Made by a program: the position numbers and the translations under genes. The notes beneath the pieces were generated by a model. It did not search any database. It was not told the origin of the DNA and worked only from the letters and a program-made list of their open reading frames with translations. From positions 134,122 to 198,121 of the forward strand of contig CAWGET010000007.1 of assembly GCA_963821715.1 (NCBI GenBank): a DNA stretch of 64,000 nt. The letters are read 5' to 3'. This DNA is from CAWGET01 sp963821715. Lineage in GTDB: Bacteria; Bacteroidota; Ignavibacteria; Ignavibacteriales; Melioribacteraceae. This document shows, piece after piece, positions 43,428 through 52,147 of the stretch (position 1 is the stretch's first letter; each line of letters opens with the position of its first letter).

Positions 43428-44171
43428 TTAATTACTGCTTATCTCTGCAATATTTTTTAATTTATTAAGAAGTTCTTTTCTTTCACGGCCCATTCTTTCG
43501 AATGATTTTGCAACTTTGATGATCCACTTCCCTATAAAATTTTTAGTCCGCTCGTCTAAAACCGGTATTTCTCTTGCGAATTTTAGTAATTCCTTTTCCG
43601 GCAAATCATATTCTTTAGCTAGCATCTTAATATTTTTCTTTAATACAGAGTCAGAAGGTTTTTTGTTGTAGAATTGTCCAGCGACAAGTTTCGCCGCTTC
43701 ATTGCCTTCAAGTTTAATGGAAGCGCCTGAATAATTCAATCCGGCGTGGCATTTATTAAATTTTGGATTACCGTCGTTTTTTAATTTTAAGTTGTGCCAG
43801 GATCTTAAACAGCCTTGTAATCCTTTTTCTGAGGATTGGATTAAGCTGCAGAAGCTGCAGTGATTACTGATCTGTGTTAGGGGAATACCATTCGGATCGG
43901 TTGTCAAGGAAGCAACTTGCGCAATGTCGGCAAATACTTCCTGTATCGGTTGAATGCAATGAAGAGGGAGAATCTCTTTTGATATTTCAGGGATTTTATT
44001 TTCGGATGGTGTTGAGCGGCCTAACATTTCGTCCACTTCTTCTTTCGCAAACCGCCAATGACTACCTACTTTTACGCCTTTTATCCTTTCTTCCCGCAGC
44101 ATCCGGTATAAAGTTGTCCGGTCGATCCTTAATAGATCGATTACCTGCCTGGCGGTTAAGAATGCGCTCAT
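43428..44171 (-). CDS. Excisionase-type HTH + PocR-domain transcriptional regulator
   Basis: 247 residues from ATG 44171 (MSAFLTARQVIDLL); the TTG at 44195 lies inside a repeated operator-like sequence. Residues 1-50 are a MerR/excisionase-like HTH_17 (RTTLYRMLREERIKGVKVGSHWRFAKEEVDEML). Residues about 70-200 are a PocR sensory domain: 'IQPIQEVFADIAQVASLTTDPNGIPLTQ', HCSFCSLIQSSEKGLQGC, 'KCHAGLNYSGASI' and KLVAGQFYNKKP. PocR domains bind small organic ligands such as diols or hydrocarbon derivatives; the cysteines also allow redox or metal sensing. A C-terminal coiled-coil helix follows. It is the first gene of the hydrogenase-sulfur run and its likely regulator. Confidence 0.82.
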   Translation of the reverse strand: MSAFLTARQVIDLLRIDRTTLYRMLREERIKGVKVGSHWRFAKEEVDEMLGRSTPSENKIPEISKEILPLHCIQPIQEVFADIAQVASLTTDPNGIPLTQISNHCSFCSLIQSSEKGLQGCLRSWHNLKLKNDGNPKFNKCHAGLNYSGASIKLEGNEAAKLVAGQFYNKKPSDSVLKKNIKMLAKEYDLPEKELLKFAREIPVLDERTKNFIGKWIIKVAKSFERMGRERKELLNKLKNIAEISSN

Positions 44172-44175
44172 AACT

Positions 44176-44205
44176 TTTCGTGCAATAGTTTGCAATAGTT
44201 TACAA
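44176..44205 (-). promoter_or_regulatory. Three tandem decamers upstream of the PocR regulator
   Basis: On the minus strand three 10-bp units follow each other: TTGTAAACTA (44205-44196), TTGCAAACTA (44195-44186) and TTGCACGAAA (44185-44176), ending 4 bp before the ATG. One unit per helical turn is the spacing expected for binding sites of an HTH protein on one DNA face, so autoregulation is plausible. Confidence 0.5.
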
Positions 44206-44354
44206 CAGAAAATATGAAATTATGATTTACTTTGTCAAGTTAATTCGTATATTAGCATCTAAATATTCATTTATTTTTCGATGTTTATTAGAATACATTT
44301 TTTATATAAATAGTTCTGAAATCGAATTCCTTAATTTTTTTTCAGGAGCCTTTT

Positions 44355-45023
44355 ATGCTGATCATATTTACAGCTTTGTTCGCGGGATTTCTTCACGTTC
44401 TTGCTGGACCTGATCATCTCGCCGCCGTTTCTCCTCTCGCTATCGAGACCAAAAAATCCGGCTGGCTTATTGGACTTAAGTGGGGAGTCGGTCACACAGC
44501 CGGAGTTTTCCTTGTCGGTTTTCTAGTTCTACTTTTCCGAGAAATCATTCCCATCGATCTCGTTTCATCTGTCAGCGAAAGAATTGTCGGAATAATTTTA
44601 ATTGGAATCGGATTATACGGATTAAGAACCGCTTTCAGAAATAAACTTCACATTCACGAACATAAGCACGATCAAGTAAATCATTTTCATTTCCATCTTC
44701 ATAAAAAAGATATTCCGCATCAAAATAAAAAAGCCCATTTTCATTCGCACACAGCGCTCGCAATTGGAGTTATTCACGGTTTAGCCGGAAGTTCGCATCT
44801 GCTTGGAGTTTTGCCCGCGCTTGCGCTTCCCACCAAAGAAGAAGCTGCCGTTTATCTTGTTTCGTTCGGAGTTGGAACTATTGCAGCAATGATCGGTTTT
44901 TCTCATGTTTTGGGAATTGTGGCGTATAAATTCGAGAATATTGGAGCAGTTTTTTACAGAAGATTATCGTACATTTTTAGTTTTTCGGCTATTGGAATTG
45001 GAATATATTGGATCGGATTATAG
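44355..45023 (+). CDS. NicO/UreH-like nickel-cobalt transporter
   Basis: 222 residues, about six helices. 'AGFLHVLAGPDHLAAVSPLA' and GLKWGVGHTAGVFLVG hold the HxxxGPDHLA and GHT motifs of this transporter group, and AIGVIHGLAGSSHLLGVLPAL repeats the pattern. A cytoplasmic loop (residues about 98-135) is very His-rich (HIHEHKHDQ, HFHFHLHKK, HFHSH) and should bind Ni or Co. It is divergent from the hydrogenase operon, so nickel supply for HynL is the natural role. UreH/RcnA-like members can import or export; direction is not shown by sequence. Confidence 0.8.
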   Translation: MLIIFTALFAGFLHVLAGPDHLAAVSPLAIETKKSGWLIGLKWGVGHTAGVFLVGFLVLLFREIIPIDLVSSVSERIVGIILIGIGLYGLRTAFRNKLHIHEHKHDQVNHFHFHLHKKDIPHQNKKAHFHSHTALAIGVIHGLAGSSHLLGVLPALALPTKEEAAVYLVSFGVGTIAAMIGFSHVLGIVAYKFENIGAVFYRRLSYIFSFSAIGIGIYWIGL

Positions 45024-45094
45024 AATCGTCTTGCTCAGAAAGGCAATATAGAGAACGCTATATATGACATCTCGATAGCTGGATATACTTTAGA

Positions 45095-45457
45095 TTAATT
45101 TTTAACAAAGGCGCTTTCTATATTTCCTACCGGAAGCCAATCATCCATATTGGAATGATTGCTTCGACCAAACTTTGCCGGTTCGATTTCCGTAAATTCC
45201 GTTATCTCGATTAAGCCGGGATATCTTTTACCGGACCATCTTTTTGTCTGATCCGGAGTTAAGTTTAATTTTTTCTGATTATTTTGAATTAATTCAGCCG
45301 ATTCGTCTTTACTCAACTTATCCGAATTATATACCGACTTGACTTCAACTTTAGCCGTAATCAAACCTGAACCATCGTTCTGAGTAATATATAATTCGTC
45401 ACTTTTCTCAACTCTTCCATAAGCGAGTTTTCGTCCGGCGGCTCCCCGGATTATCAT
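45095..45457 (-). CDS. ASCH/PUA-like domain protein, probably cut short by an in-frame stop
   Basis: 120 residues from ATG 45457: IIRGAAGRKLAYGRV, LYITQNDGSGLITAKVEVKSVYNSDKLS, KRWSGKRYPGLIEITEF and SNMDDWLPVGNIESAFV. From memory, related bacterial proteins carry about 23 more N-terminal residues of the form MDHIVYLDxKAKELEK...KTMIIRGAAGRK. Here that stretch is present in the same frame from ATG 45526 (MDHIVYLDKKAKELEKISVW), but a TAA at 45466-45464 stands where a lysine (AAA) would be expected. So the ORF is either a recent nonsense allele or restarts at 45457. The fold and the restart are both moderate calls. Confidence 0.55.
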   Translation of the reverse strand: MIIRGAAGRKLAYGRVEKSDELYITQNDGSGLITAKVEVKSVYNSDKLSKDESAELIQNNQKKLNLTPDQTKRWSGKRYPGLIEITEFTEIEPAKFGRSNHSNMDDWLPVGNIESAFVKN

Positions 45458-45539
45458 AGTTTTTTACCAAACAGAGATCTTTTCAAGTTCTTTGGCTTTC
45501 TTGTCTAAATATACAATATGATCCATTTTGGTAACAGTT

Positions 45540-46040
45540 TTATTCAGGGATTTTGAAATCTTTATAATATTTAATAATGATAAAAGTAGAAAACAAAATA
45601 TAAATAATTAAGGAAATATAGGAAAGACTGCCGAGTTTTGGTTCCGGCATTTGATTAGCTTTATAAATCTCGTAAAACAATACATCTAAATAAAGGATTG
45701 TGGCTGCGCCGAAAATATAGCTTATATCTTTTGTTTTATTCAGAGAATATTCCTTCCTTTCCGGCCGAAGCCAGTAATCTTTATTTGGAAGGTTTAACCA
45801 TTTAGTGGGAATTTTATGGATGAATTTCCCGATCAAAAAGAAGACGATTCCGATTGAAATTACCACCATAAGATTAACTACTAGTAAAACATCTTTGCCT
45901 GCATAGCTGTCAACTTCTCCGTAAACATTAAAGTGGACTGCCGCTTCGTCGGGTAATTTAGAATAAAAATAAAACGAGAGCAACAAAGAGATTGCGACTA
46001 CTAAAATGAAAATTAGAAAATTGTTTTTGGAGGAGTTCAT
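45540..46040 (-). CDS. DUF1648 domain membrane protein
   Basis: 166 residues with four predicted helices (about 8-26, 52-72, 108-125, 140-158). The N-terminal 'YFYSKLPDEAAVHFNVYGEVDSYAGKDVLL' is the DUF1648 pattern (LPdxxxxHFnxxGxxDxxxxK) between TM1 and TM2. Such proteins occur with SdpI-like immunity or transporter components in Firmicutes, but this one has no SdpI partner here. Function unknown. Confidence 0.7.
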   Translation of the reverse strand: MNSSKNNFLIFILVVAISLLLSFYFYSKLPDEAAVHFNVYGEVDSYAGKDVLLVVNLMVVISIGIVFFLIGKFIHKIPTKWLNLPNKDYWLRPERKEYSLNKTKDISYIFGAATILYLDVLFYEIYKANQMPEPKLGSLSYISLIIYILFSTFIIIKYYKDFKIPE

Positions 46041-46286
46041 TAGAATTCAGTTTGTTTATGATTTGGAAGATAACAAAAAATATAATAATGATAGAACTTA
46101 GAGAAATATTTTAAAGCGTATAACAAATCATCACAAATAAATACACAGATTTCTGATAAAAAATTATCAAAAAAAATGAAAAGGATTTGGTGATAAATGA
46201 AGAAAATATTTATGAAGATATATAGTCTTTATTCATAAAAAATTGTATTTTAATTTTAACTCACATCCAAAGAACCAGGAGGTAAA
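46041..46286. other. AT-rich divergent intergenic region upstream of acs
   Basis: The gap between the DUF1648 gene (minus) and acs (plus). It is strongly A/T-rich and should contain both promoters. A Shine-Dalgarno CAGGAGG precedes acs. No RNA gene or palindrome stands out. Confidence 0.4.
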
Positions 46287-48179
46287 ATGCCAAAAGAAAA
46301 TCTTTCCGGAGAAGTTTTTTATCCATCAGAAGAAGTAATTAATAAAGCGCATATTAAAGATTGGAATGAATTAAATAAAAAAGCTCACGAGGATTATGAA
46401 GGATTTTGGAGCGAAATGGCGGAAGAATTACATTGGTTCAAAAAGTGGGATAAAGTTCTCGATGATTCCGAAAAGCCCTTTTATAAATGGTTCACCGGTG
46501 CAAAGACTAACATTTCCTACAACTGCCTGGATGTTCATACAAAAACTTACAGAAGAAATAAACTTGCATTAATTTGGGAAGGGGAGAACGGCGATTTTAG
46601 AACCTTCTCATATTTCGCGCTTCACAGGGAAACATGCAAATTTGCCAATGTGCTTAAATCGCTTGGCGTAAATAAGGGGGACCGCGTTACAATTTATATG
46701 GGTAGAGTTCCTGAAATTGTGATTGCTATGCTCGCTTGTGCGAGAATCGGAGCTATCCATTCCGTTGTTTACGGCGGATTCTCCGTAGAAGCGCTTCACG
46801 AAAGAATTGAAGATAGTCAATCAAAAGTTCTGATTGTGGCCGACGGCGCTTATCAGAAAGGGAAAATAGTTCCGTTGAAGGATATTGCAGATGAAGCGCT
46901 TCAGCGCGCCGCGACAGTAGAACATGTGCTTGTAGTGAAAAGAACTGATCACGATGTTAATATGGAACCTGGACGAGATCTCTGGCTTCACGAATTGATG
47001 CGGCTTCCGATCGCCACGAGTTCATGCAGTATGGAAGAGATGGACGCCGAAGATCCATTGTTTATTCTTTACACTTCGGGCACAACGGGAAAACCAAAAG
47101 CAATTCTGCACACCCACGGTGGTTATATGGTTGGAACATACACAACTTTGAAATATGTTTTTGATATTCACGATGAAGACCGCTTTTGGTGCGCAGCGGA
47201 TCCAGGCTGGATTACCGGTCACAGCTACATTGTTTATGGTCCGCTTCTTAACGGAACAACTTCTTTTATGTATGAAGGTGCTCCGACTTTTCCGTATCCA
47301 AACCGTTGGTGGCAGATGATTGAACGATATGGAATTAATATTTTTTATACGGCTCCAACGGCGGTTCGCGGATTAATGCGTTTCGGCGAAGCTTGGGTCA
47401 ACCGGCAGGATTTAAGTTCGCTGCGACTGTTAGGATCGGTTGGCGAGCCGATAAACCCGGAAGCATGGAAATGGTATCACCGAGTAGTGGGGAAAGAAAA
47501 ATGTCCGATTATGGATACCTGGTGGCAGACAGAAACGGGAATGTTTATGATTACACCGATGCCGTCGGTTCCGCTAAAACCGGGTTCCGGTACCCGACCT
47601 TTCCCTGGAATTGAAATGGATATTTTAGATGAAGAAGGTAATTCTGTAAAGCCAAATGAAGAGGGATATTTGGTTATAAAAACTCCTTGGCCGGCTATGA
47701 TTAGAACTATTTATAAAGATTCCGAAAGATATGTGGAGCAGTACTGGAAAAAATATCCAGGAGTTTATTTAACCGGCGACAGCGCCAAGCGTGACGAAGA
47801 CGGATATTTTTGGGTGATTGGAAGAGTCGATGACGTTATAAAAGTATCCGGATACAGATTAGGAACTGCGGAGATTGAAAGCGCGCTCGTAAGTCATAAC
47901 GCAGTTGCCGAAGCGGCAGCGATTGGTTTGCCGCACGAAATAAAAGGAAATGCGATTCACGTATACGTTATTCTAAATCAAGGGGAGAGCCCGTCTGAAA
48001 ATTTAGCCGAAGAATTGAGAAAATACGTCGGTCATGAAGTTGGTCCGATTGCGAAACCGGAGAAAATTGAGTTTGTTGATTCGCTGCCAAAAACAAGAAG
48101 CGGAAAAATAATGCGCCGCGTTCTAAAAGCTAAGGCGCTCGGTCAGGATCCGGGAAATCTTTCTACACTGGAAGATTGA
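46287..48179 (+). CDS. acs: Acetyl-CoA synthetase
   Basis: 630 residues, typical Acs length. N-terminal domain WNELNKKAHEDYEGFWSEMA and NISYNCLDVHT. Motifs: YTSGTTGKPKA (ATP loop), 'HTHGGYMVGTYTTLKYVFD', WCAADPGWITGHSYIVYGPLL, DTWWQTETG, 'YLTGDSAKRDEDGYFWVIGRVDDVIKVSGYRLGTAEIE', and the C-terminal PKTRSGKIMRRVL with the lysine that is acetylated for control. The WWQTETG motif and tryptophan-lined pocket are those of acetate enzymes. It converts acetate, ATP and CoA to acetyl-CoA and AMP. It is monocistronic. Confidence 0.95.
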   Translation: MPKENLSGEVFYPSEEVINKAHIKDWNELNKKAHEDYEGFWSEMAEELHWFKKWDKVLDDSEKPFYKWFTGAKTNISYNCLDVHTKTYRRNKLALIWEGENGDFRTFSYFALHRETCKFANVLKSLGVNKGDRVTIYMGRVPEIVIAMLACARIGAIHSVVYGGFSVEALHERIEDSQSKVLIVADGAYQKGKIVPLKDIADEALQRAATVEHVLVVKRTDHDVNMEPGRDLWLHELMRLPIATSSCSMEEMDAEDPLFILYTSGTTGKPKAILHTHGGYMVGTYTTLKYVFDIHDEDRFWCAADPGWITGHSYIVYGPLLNGTTSFMYEGAPTFPYPNRWWQMIERYGINIFYTAPTAVRGLMRFGEAWVNRQDLSSLRLLGSVGEPINPEAWKWYHRVVGKEKCPIMDTWWQTETGMFMITPMPSVPLKPGSGTRPFPGIEMDILDEEGNSVKPNEEGYLVIKTPWPAMIRTIYKDSERYVEQYWKKYPGVYLTGDSAKRDEDGYFWVIGRVDDVIKVSGYRLGTAEIESALVSHNAVAEAAAIGLPHEIKGNAIHVYVILNQGESPSENLAEELRKYVGHEVGPIAKPEKIEFVDSLPKTRSGKIMRRVLKAKALGQDPGNLSTLED

Positions 48180-48232
48180 GAAGCAAACTAATTTATTCTC
48201 AAGGCGCAAACTAGATTAAGCAATAAGATGTA

Positions 48233-51200
48233 TCAGTTCGATCGAAAATCATTCATCTCCGCAAGAATATTTTTATTTGCGGAATGAGTGATTTTTGGGA
48301 TCTCTATTATAAATTTCGATCCGTTACCAATTTCGCTCTCTAAAGAAATATCAAAATTGTGTCTGTCCAATATTTGTTTTACGATGAAGAGCCCGAGTCC
48401 GGTGGAGGATTCTCCGCCTGTTGGCGCAGCGCTTAACCGCTGAAATTTCTGAAATAATTTAATTTTGTCTTCTTTAGAAAATCCGGGTCCGTCATCTACA
48501 ATTTCCAATAAAAATGATTCGGTTAGCTCAATAAGAATAATGCGTATCCGCGAGTCTTTCGGTGAATATTTTATAGCGTTCGAAATAAGATTATCCAATG
48601 CTTCCTTAAACCAGAATTTATCTAAATTAACATACGCTTGCTTTGCATTTAAGCGCAACTCGATCTCCTGATATTTTCTAGCCGCCAAGATCTTTTGTTC
48701 GTTCACTGAACTTTTGATAATTTCAGTCAGATTTGTCTGCTTTAGTATTAGCGCTAACTGAGTAGCGTCAGCCGCTGCGGATTCTAAGGTTTCGGATATC
48801 ATTCCGAGCATTTTTTTCGCGGCAGTAAAAATCGATTCGAGCATTTCCTCTTCCTCGGTGGTCAGATTCATATCTTCCTTATAAAACTCGTACCCCAAAA
48901 TTACCTGCAGAGGATTTTTCAAATCGTGTGCGGCGATGCTAAGCAATTGGCCTTTCAATTCATTTGCAGCCTGCAATTGCCTCTTCGCTTTTTCACTTTC
49001 GTTAAATGCAATCTTGGTTTTAATTCTTTCTTTATTCAACTCGTCGGTTCTTTCCAGAACCTTTTGGTTCAATAATTTTTCTCGCTCCAAAGCTCTCTTC
49101 AAACGATACTTATTGAAATAAAAATTTCCGATTAGCATTAATGTTAAAGCAGCTAATATGTAAAAAGGAATGATTTGTTTTGAAAAATACCATGGATCGG
49201 CAACGCTGAAAGGAAACTCCATAATTTCGCTTTCGAACATACCCGGATTATCTGCCTTAACCTGTAGAATAAAATCGCCCGAGGGAATATTTTGGATATT
49301 TAATCTTGTCGCTGAGCCTTGAACAGTCCAGGAAGAATCCAATCCTTTCAGCCTGGTAGAATAAGTTGTCCTGTCGGATGGATAACTGAGTGTTGAAAAA
49401 ATTGCTGAAAGATTTATTCCTGACAACAGTTTGTCTTCCGGATAATTATAAATATTATTCTCTTTATTGAATCGAACATCAATTATTTTAGGCTTAGAGA
49501 GCCGGCTCAAAGTTTCATGTTTATTAAAATATGATAATCCGCTTGGCGTTCCAATCCATATTCCGTCTTTCGAGGCCGTGATACCATGAAGAGACACAGT
49601 AGAATTCGGTAACCCATCTTTCTGATCAAAAAATATAAATCCATCATTTTTGATAAAAAATAAACCGAAGTCAGATCCACACCAGATTTCATCTTCATCG
49701 TTTATATAAATGGATTTAATCACCGGCTTATTACTACTATGCGGGAATTTCACAGAAACAATTCCCGACTCAGTTAGTTTCCATAAACCACGGTTTGTAG
49801 CTAAATAAAAATTTCCGTCGGAAGTTTTGTCAAAATCAAAAATAGATGTTTGAGATTTCGAGTTTTTATTCATTACAATTGATTCAAACTTCTCGGTTTC
49901 TTTATTAAATTTAGAGAGAACCATTTCATTTCCTACACCGGAAATATAAATGTCACCATCAATTTCTTTCAGCGATTCGATATATATATTGTCATCAAAA
50001 TCTAAAGCGTATTTAGTTTGATGGTAATTTTCATCCACAGATAAAACAGTATGCGATTCTTCTAAATAGCTCCATAGAACATTTTCCGAGTCAAAAGTTA
50101 AATGACTCGCTCTTTCACCATTTAATTCGGTCTTATAAATTATTTGATGATTTTTCGTCAGTTTTATCAATTCACTTTGTCTTGTAGAAATCCAATAGTC
50201 ACCAAACCTTGTCGCAAAGTCATAAATTTTATAATGCTGATTTATTCTCTGTGCCGTAGTAGACCTTGAATTTGGATCGTAGAGATAAAGATCATCTTTG
50301 GTGGTGAAGAAAATATTTCCGGCTGTATCTGCGTTCACTTTGCGGATATAAAAATTTTCATGAGTAATATCTTCTTCGTCCAAATTGATTTTTTTGAAGA
50401 GATTTTTTTTCAGCAAAAATAATCCTTGATCCGAAGCGATCCAAATACCATTCTCTCTATCTTCAAAAATATTTTTAACTACAAGCGTTTTCAATTCTTC
50501 AATTTCAGTAATTTCATGTGTAGGCGGATCAAAAATATAAACGCCGTTGTAATTTGTTCCGAAAATAATTTTATTATTGTTCCATCCAGAAACTGAACTA
50601 ATATTTTTTATTCCTGATATTTTTTCCGTTATTATTAATCCGTCCACTTCCTTAAAACGAAACAGACCCTTAGCAGAGGCGAGATAAAACCAATCGCCTA
50701 TAAATTTAAGACTGTTATAAAAATTATTTTTGGGAAGATCTGTTTGGATTAATTCAAAATTATTTTTTGTTTTATTCAATTTTAACAAAAATCCACTATG
50801 CGACGCGGTGAAAACATCTCCGTCTCTATTTTGAGCCGGCGAAAAAGAAGAAATATAATCGTCGCTTAGATACTTACCTTCAAAAATATATTTTTGGGAT
50901 TTCCCATTTTTGTATTTAGTTAGGCTTCTGTTATCGGAGATCCAAATATTATTTTCATTATCCTCAAAAATTTTCTTTGGATAGAAGAGGAGAGAATCGG
51001 TAAAAAAAGTTTTTCCTTCAATTACTTCTTCAACTTTAACTTCATCATTTTGATTAATGATTTTAGAAACTGAGAGATCGGTAGCAACTAACAAACTTCC
51101 GTCTTTTTTAAGAAAAAGATCTTTCAGATAGATTGATGGAAGAGAATCGTTATAAGCGATGAATTTGCTGCCGTCATATTTTAATAACCCGCCATCCGTA

Positions 51201-51376
51201 GCAATCCAGATAAACCCATTATTGTCCTGTGCTATATCCTTAATTAGATTGCTTGTAAGCCCTTTAGTATTTTCAAATTTGATGATCCTAAATTGCGATT
51301 GGGATGCAACGATATTACCGCCTGAAAAAAGTGCGAGAATAAGTACTAAGAGTATATGAAGATTGCGGTTTTTCAC
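48233..51376 (-). CDS. Reg_prop/Y_Y_Y-type membrane sensor histidine kinase
   Basis: 1047 residues. A signal peptide or N-terminal membrane segment (ILLVLILALFSGGNIVAS) is followed by about 13 two-component-propeller repeats up to residue about 640, with repeated IWIATDGGLLKYDG-like units (ENNIWISDNR, ENGIWIASDQGLF, 'DEIWCGSDFGLFF', DGIWIGTPSGL). Then come the Y_Y_Y domain ('TTYSTRLKGLDSSW', residues about 660-720), a membrane helix (IPFYILAALTLMLIGNFYF), a coiled coil, HisKA with AAHDLKNPLQ, and HATPase with NLISNAIKY, DDGPGFS and GLGLFIVK. No receiver or AraC output follows, so it needs a separate response regulator, none of which is adjacent. The ligand is probably an extracellular polymer or sugar, as in related Bacteroidota sensors. 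Confidence 0.9.
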   Translation of the reverse strand: MKNRNLHILLVLILALFSGGNIVASQSQFRIIKFENTKGLTSNLIKDIAQDNNGFIWIATDGGLLKYDGSKFIAYNDSLPSIYLKDLFLKKDGSLLVATDLSVSKIINQNDEVKVEEVIEGKTFFTDSLLFYPKKIFEDNENNIWISDNRSLTKYKNGKSQKYIFEGKYLSDDYISSFSPAQNRDGDVFTASHSGFLLKLNKTKNNFELIQTDLPKNNFYNSLKFIGDWFYLASAKGLFRFKEVDGLIITEKISGIKNISSVSGWNNNKIIFGTNYNGVYIFDPPTHEITEIEELKTLVVKNIFEDRENGIWIASDQGLFLLKKNLFKKINLDEEDITHENFYIRKVNADTAGNIFFTTKDDLYLYDPNSRSTTAQRINQHYKIYDFATRFGDYWISTRQSELIKLTKNHQIIYKTELNGERASHLTFDSENVLWSYLEESHTVLSVDENYHQTKYALDFDDNIYIESLKEIDGDIYISGVGNEMVLSKFNKETEKFESIVMNKNSKSQTSIFDFDKTSDGNFYLATNRGLWKLTESGIVSVKFPHSSNKPVIKSIYINDEDEIWCGSDFGLFFIKNDGFIFFDQKDGLPNSTVSLHGITASKDGIWIGTPSGLSYFNKHETLSRLSKPKIIDVRFNKENNIYNYPEDKLLSGINLSAIFSTLSYPSDRTTYSTRLKGLDSSWTVQGSATRLNIQNIPSGDFILQVKADNPGMFESEIMEFPFSVADPWYFSKQIIPFYILAALTLMLIGNFYFNKYRLKRALEREKLLNQKVLERTDELNKERIKTKIAFNESEKAKRQLQAANELKGQLLSIAAHDLKNPLQVILGYEFYKEDMNLTTEEEEMLESIFTAAKKMLGMISETLESAAADATQLALILKQTNLTEIIKSSVNEQKILAARKYQEIELRLNAKQAYVNLDKFWFKEALDNLISNAIKYSPKDSRIRIILIELTESFLLEIVDDGPGFSKEDKIKLFQKFQRLSAAPTGGESSTGLGLFIVKQILDRHNFDISLESEIGNGSKFIIEIPKITHSANKNILAEMNDFRSN

Positions 51377-51564
51377 GATTTATTATCGAAAGAATCGTGA
51401 AGAAATTTAATCAAAAAATTAATTTTACCTATAGATGATACGAAGAATTTTAAGAAAGAAATTTAAAGTTGTGGGATTAGATAAAATTAGTGATCGGTCT
51501 TTAATTAAGCAAGCACCGAAGACCGGAGTCGAATCTGCCTGCGCAGGCAGGCCGGCACAAGAAG

Positions 51565-51802
51565 TTAACTCAAAGACTTAAGAAAGCTTCTTCCTTCTGA
51601 TGTTTTAAGGTATTTCTCTTTTTCTCTTGCAGAAATTCAATTGGGAAAAAATTCAGTGTAAATTAAATTTATAAGGAAGATAAGGTTTAGTGGTTCTGTT
51701 GTATCCGGAGCTATGCTGATTGACTTTTCGTTCCAGATTATTGGTTATACCAATATAAGTATAATTTCGATTAATACTTTTAATTGCGTAAACAAAATAC
51801 AT
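51565..51802 (-). pseudogene. GIY-YIG endonuclease copy C, frameshifted
   Basis: The third copy is 238 bp where the intact copies are 237. The extra T lies in TTAAATTTATAAGG near 51668 (intact copies read TTAAATTATAAGG) and breaks the frame. The rest of the copy still aligns along its whole length, so the inactivation is recent relative to the duplication. Confidence 0.75.
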
Positions 51803-51856
51803 GGTACCGAAGGCCGGAGTCGAACCTGCCTGCGCAGGCAGGCCGGCACAAGAAGT

Positions 51857-52093
51857 TTAACTCAAAGACTTAAGAAAGCTTCTTCCTTTTGATGTTTTAA
51901 GGTATTTCTCTTTTTCTCTTGCAGAAATTCTATTGGGAAAAAATTCAGTGTAAATTAAATTATAAGGAAGATAAGGTTTAGTGGTTCTGTTGTATCCGGA
52001 GTTATGCTGATTGAATCTTCGTTCCAGATTATTGGTTATACCAATATAAGTATAATTTCGATTAATACTTTTAATTGCGTAAACAAAATACAT
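51857..52093 (-). CDS. GIY-YIG nuclease domain protein, copy B
   Basis: 78 residues: MYFVYAIKSINRNYTYIGIT holds the G/V-Y-x(10)-Y-I-G catalytic signature, NNLERRFNQHNSG has the conserved Arg and the 'HN.G' turn, 'KPYLPYNLIYTEFFP' follows, and SAREKEKYLKTSKGRSFLK contains the catalytic Glu and a C-terminal K-rich helix. This is the stand-alone UPF0213/YhbQ-like class of about 80-95 residues. Its ATG overlaps the CCA of the tRNA 3'-end copy next to it. It differs from copy A at only a few residues (EFF/ESF, RSFLKS/RNFLKA). Confidence 0.85.
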   Translation of the reverse strand: MYFVYAIKSINRNYTYIGITNNLERRFNQHNSGYNRTTKPYLPYNLIYTEFFPNRISAREKEKYLKTSKGRSFLKSLS

Positions 52094-52147
52094 GGTACCG
52101 AAGGCCGGAGTCGAACCTGCCTGCGCAGGCAGGCCGGCACAAGAAGT

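Noticed and set aside
34509..44171. A complete sHdr sulfur oxidation locus
   Set aside because: HdrA, HdrB1/C1 and HdrB2/C2 are absent; the only Hdr-like protein is Isp2 of the hydrogenase.
43428..44195. TTG start at 44195 for the PocR regulator
   Set aside because: It falls within the tandem decamers and adds residues foreign to the HTH family; ATG 44171 gives the expected N-terminus.
45464..45466. Programmed stop-codon read-through or recoding at TAA
   Set aside because: No stem-loop or recoding context is visible, and TAA is not a selenocysteine or pyrrolysine codon; nonsense mutation or internal restart is simpler.
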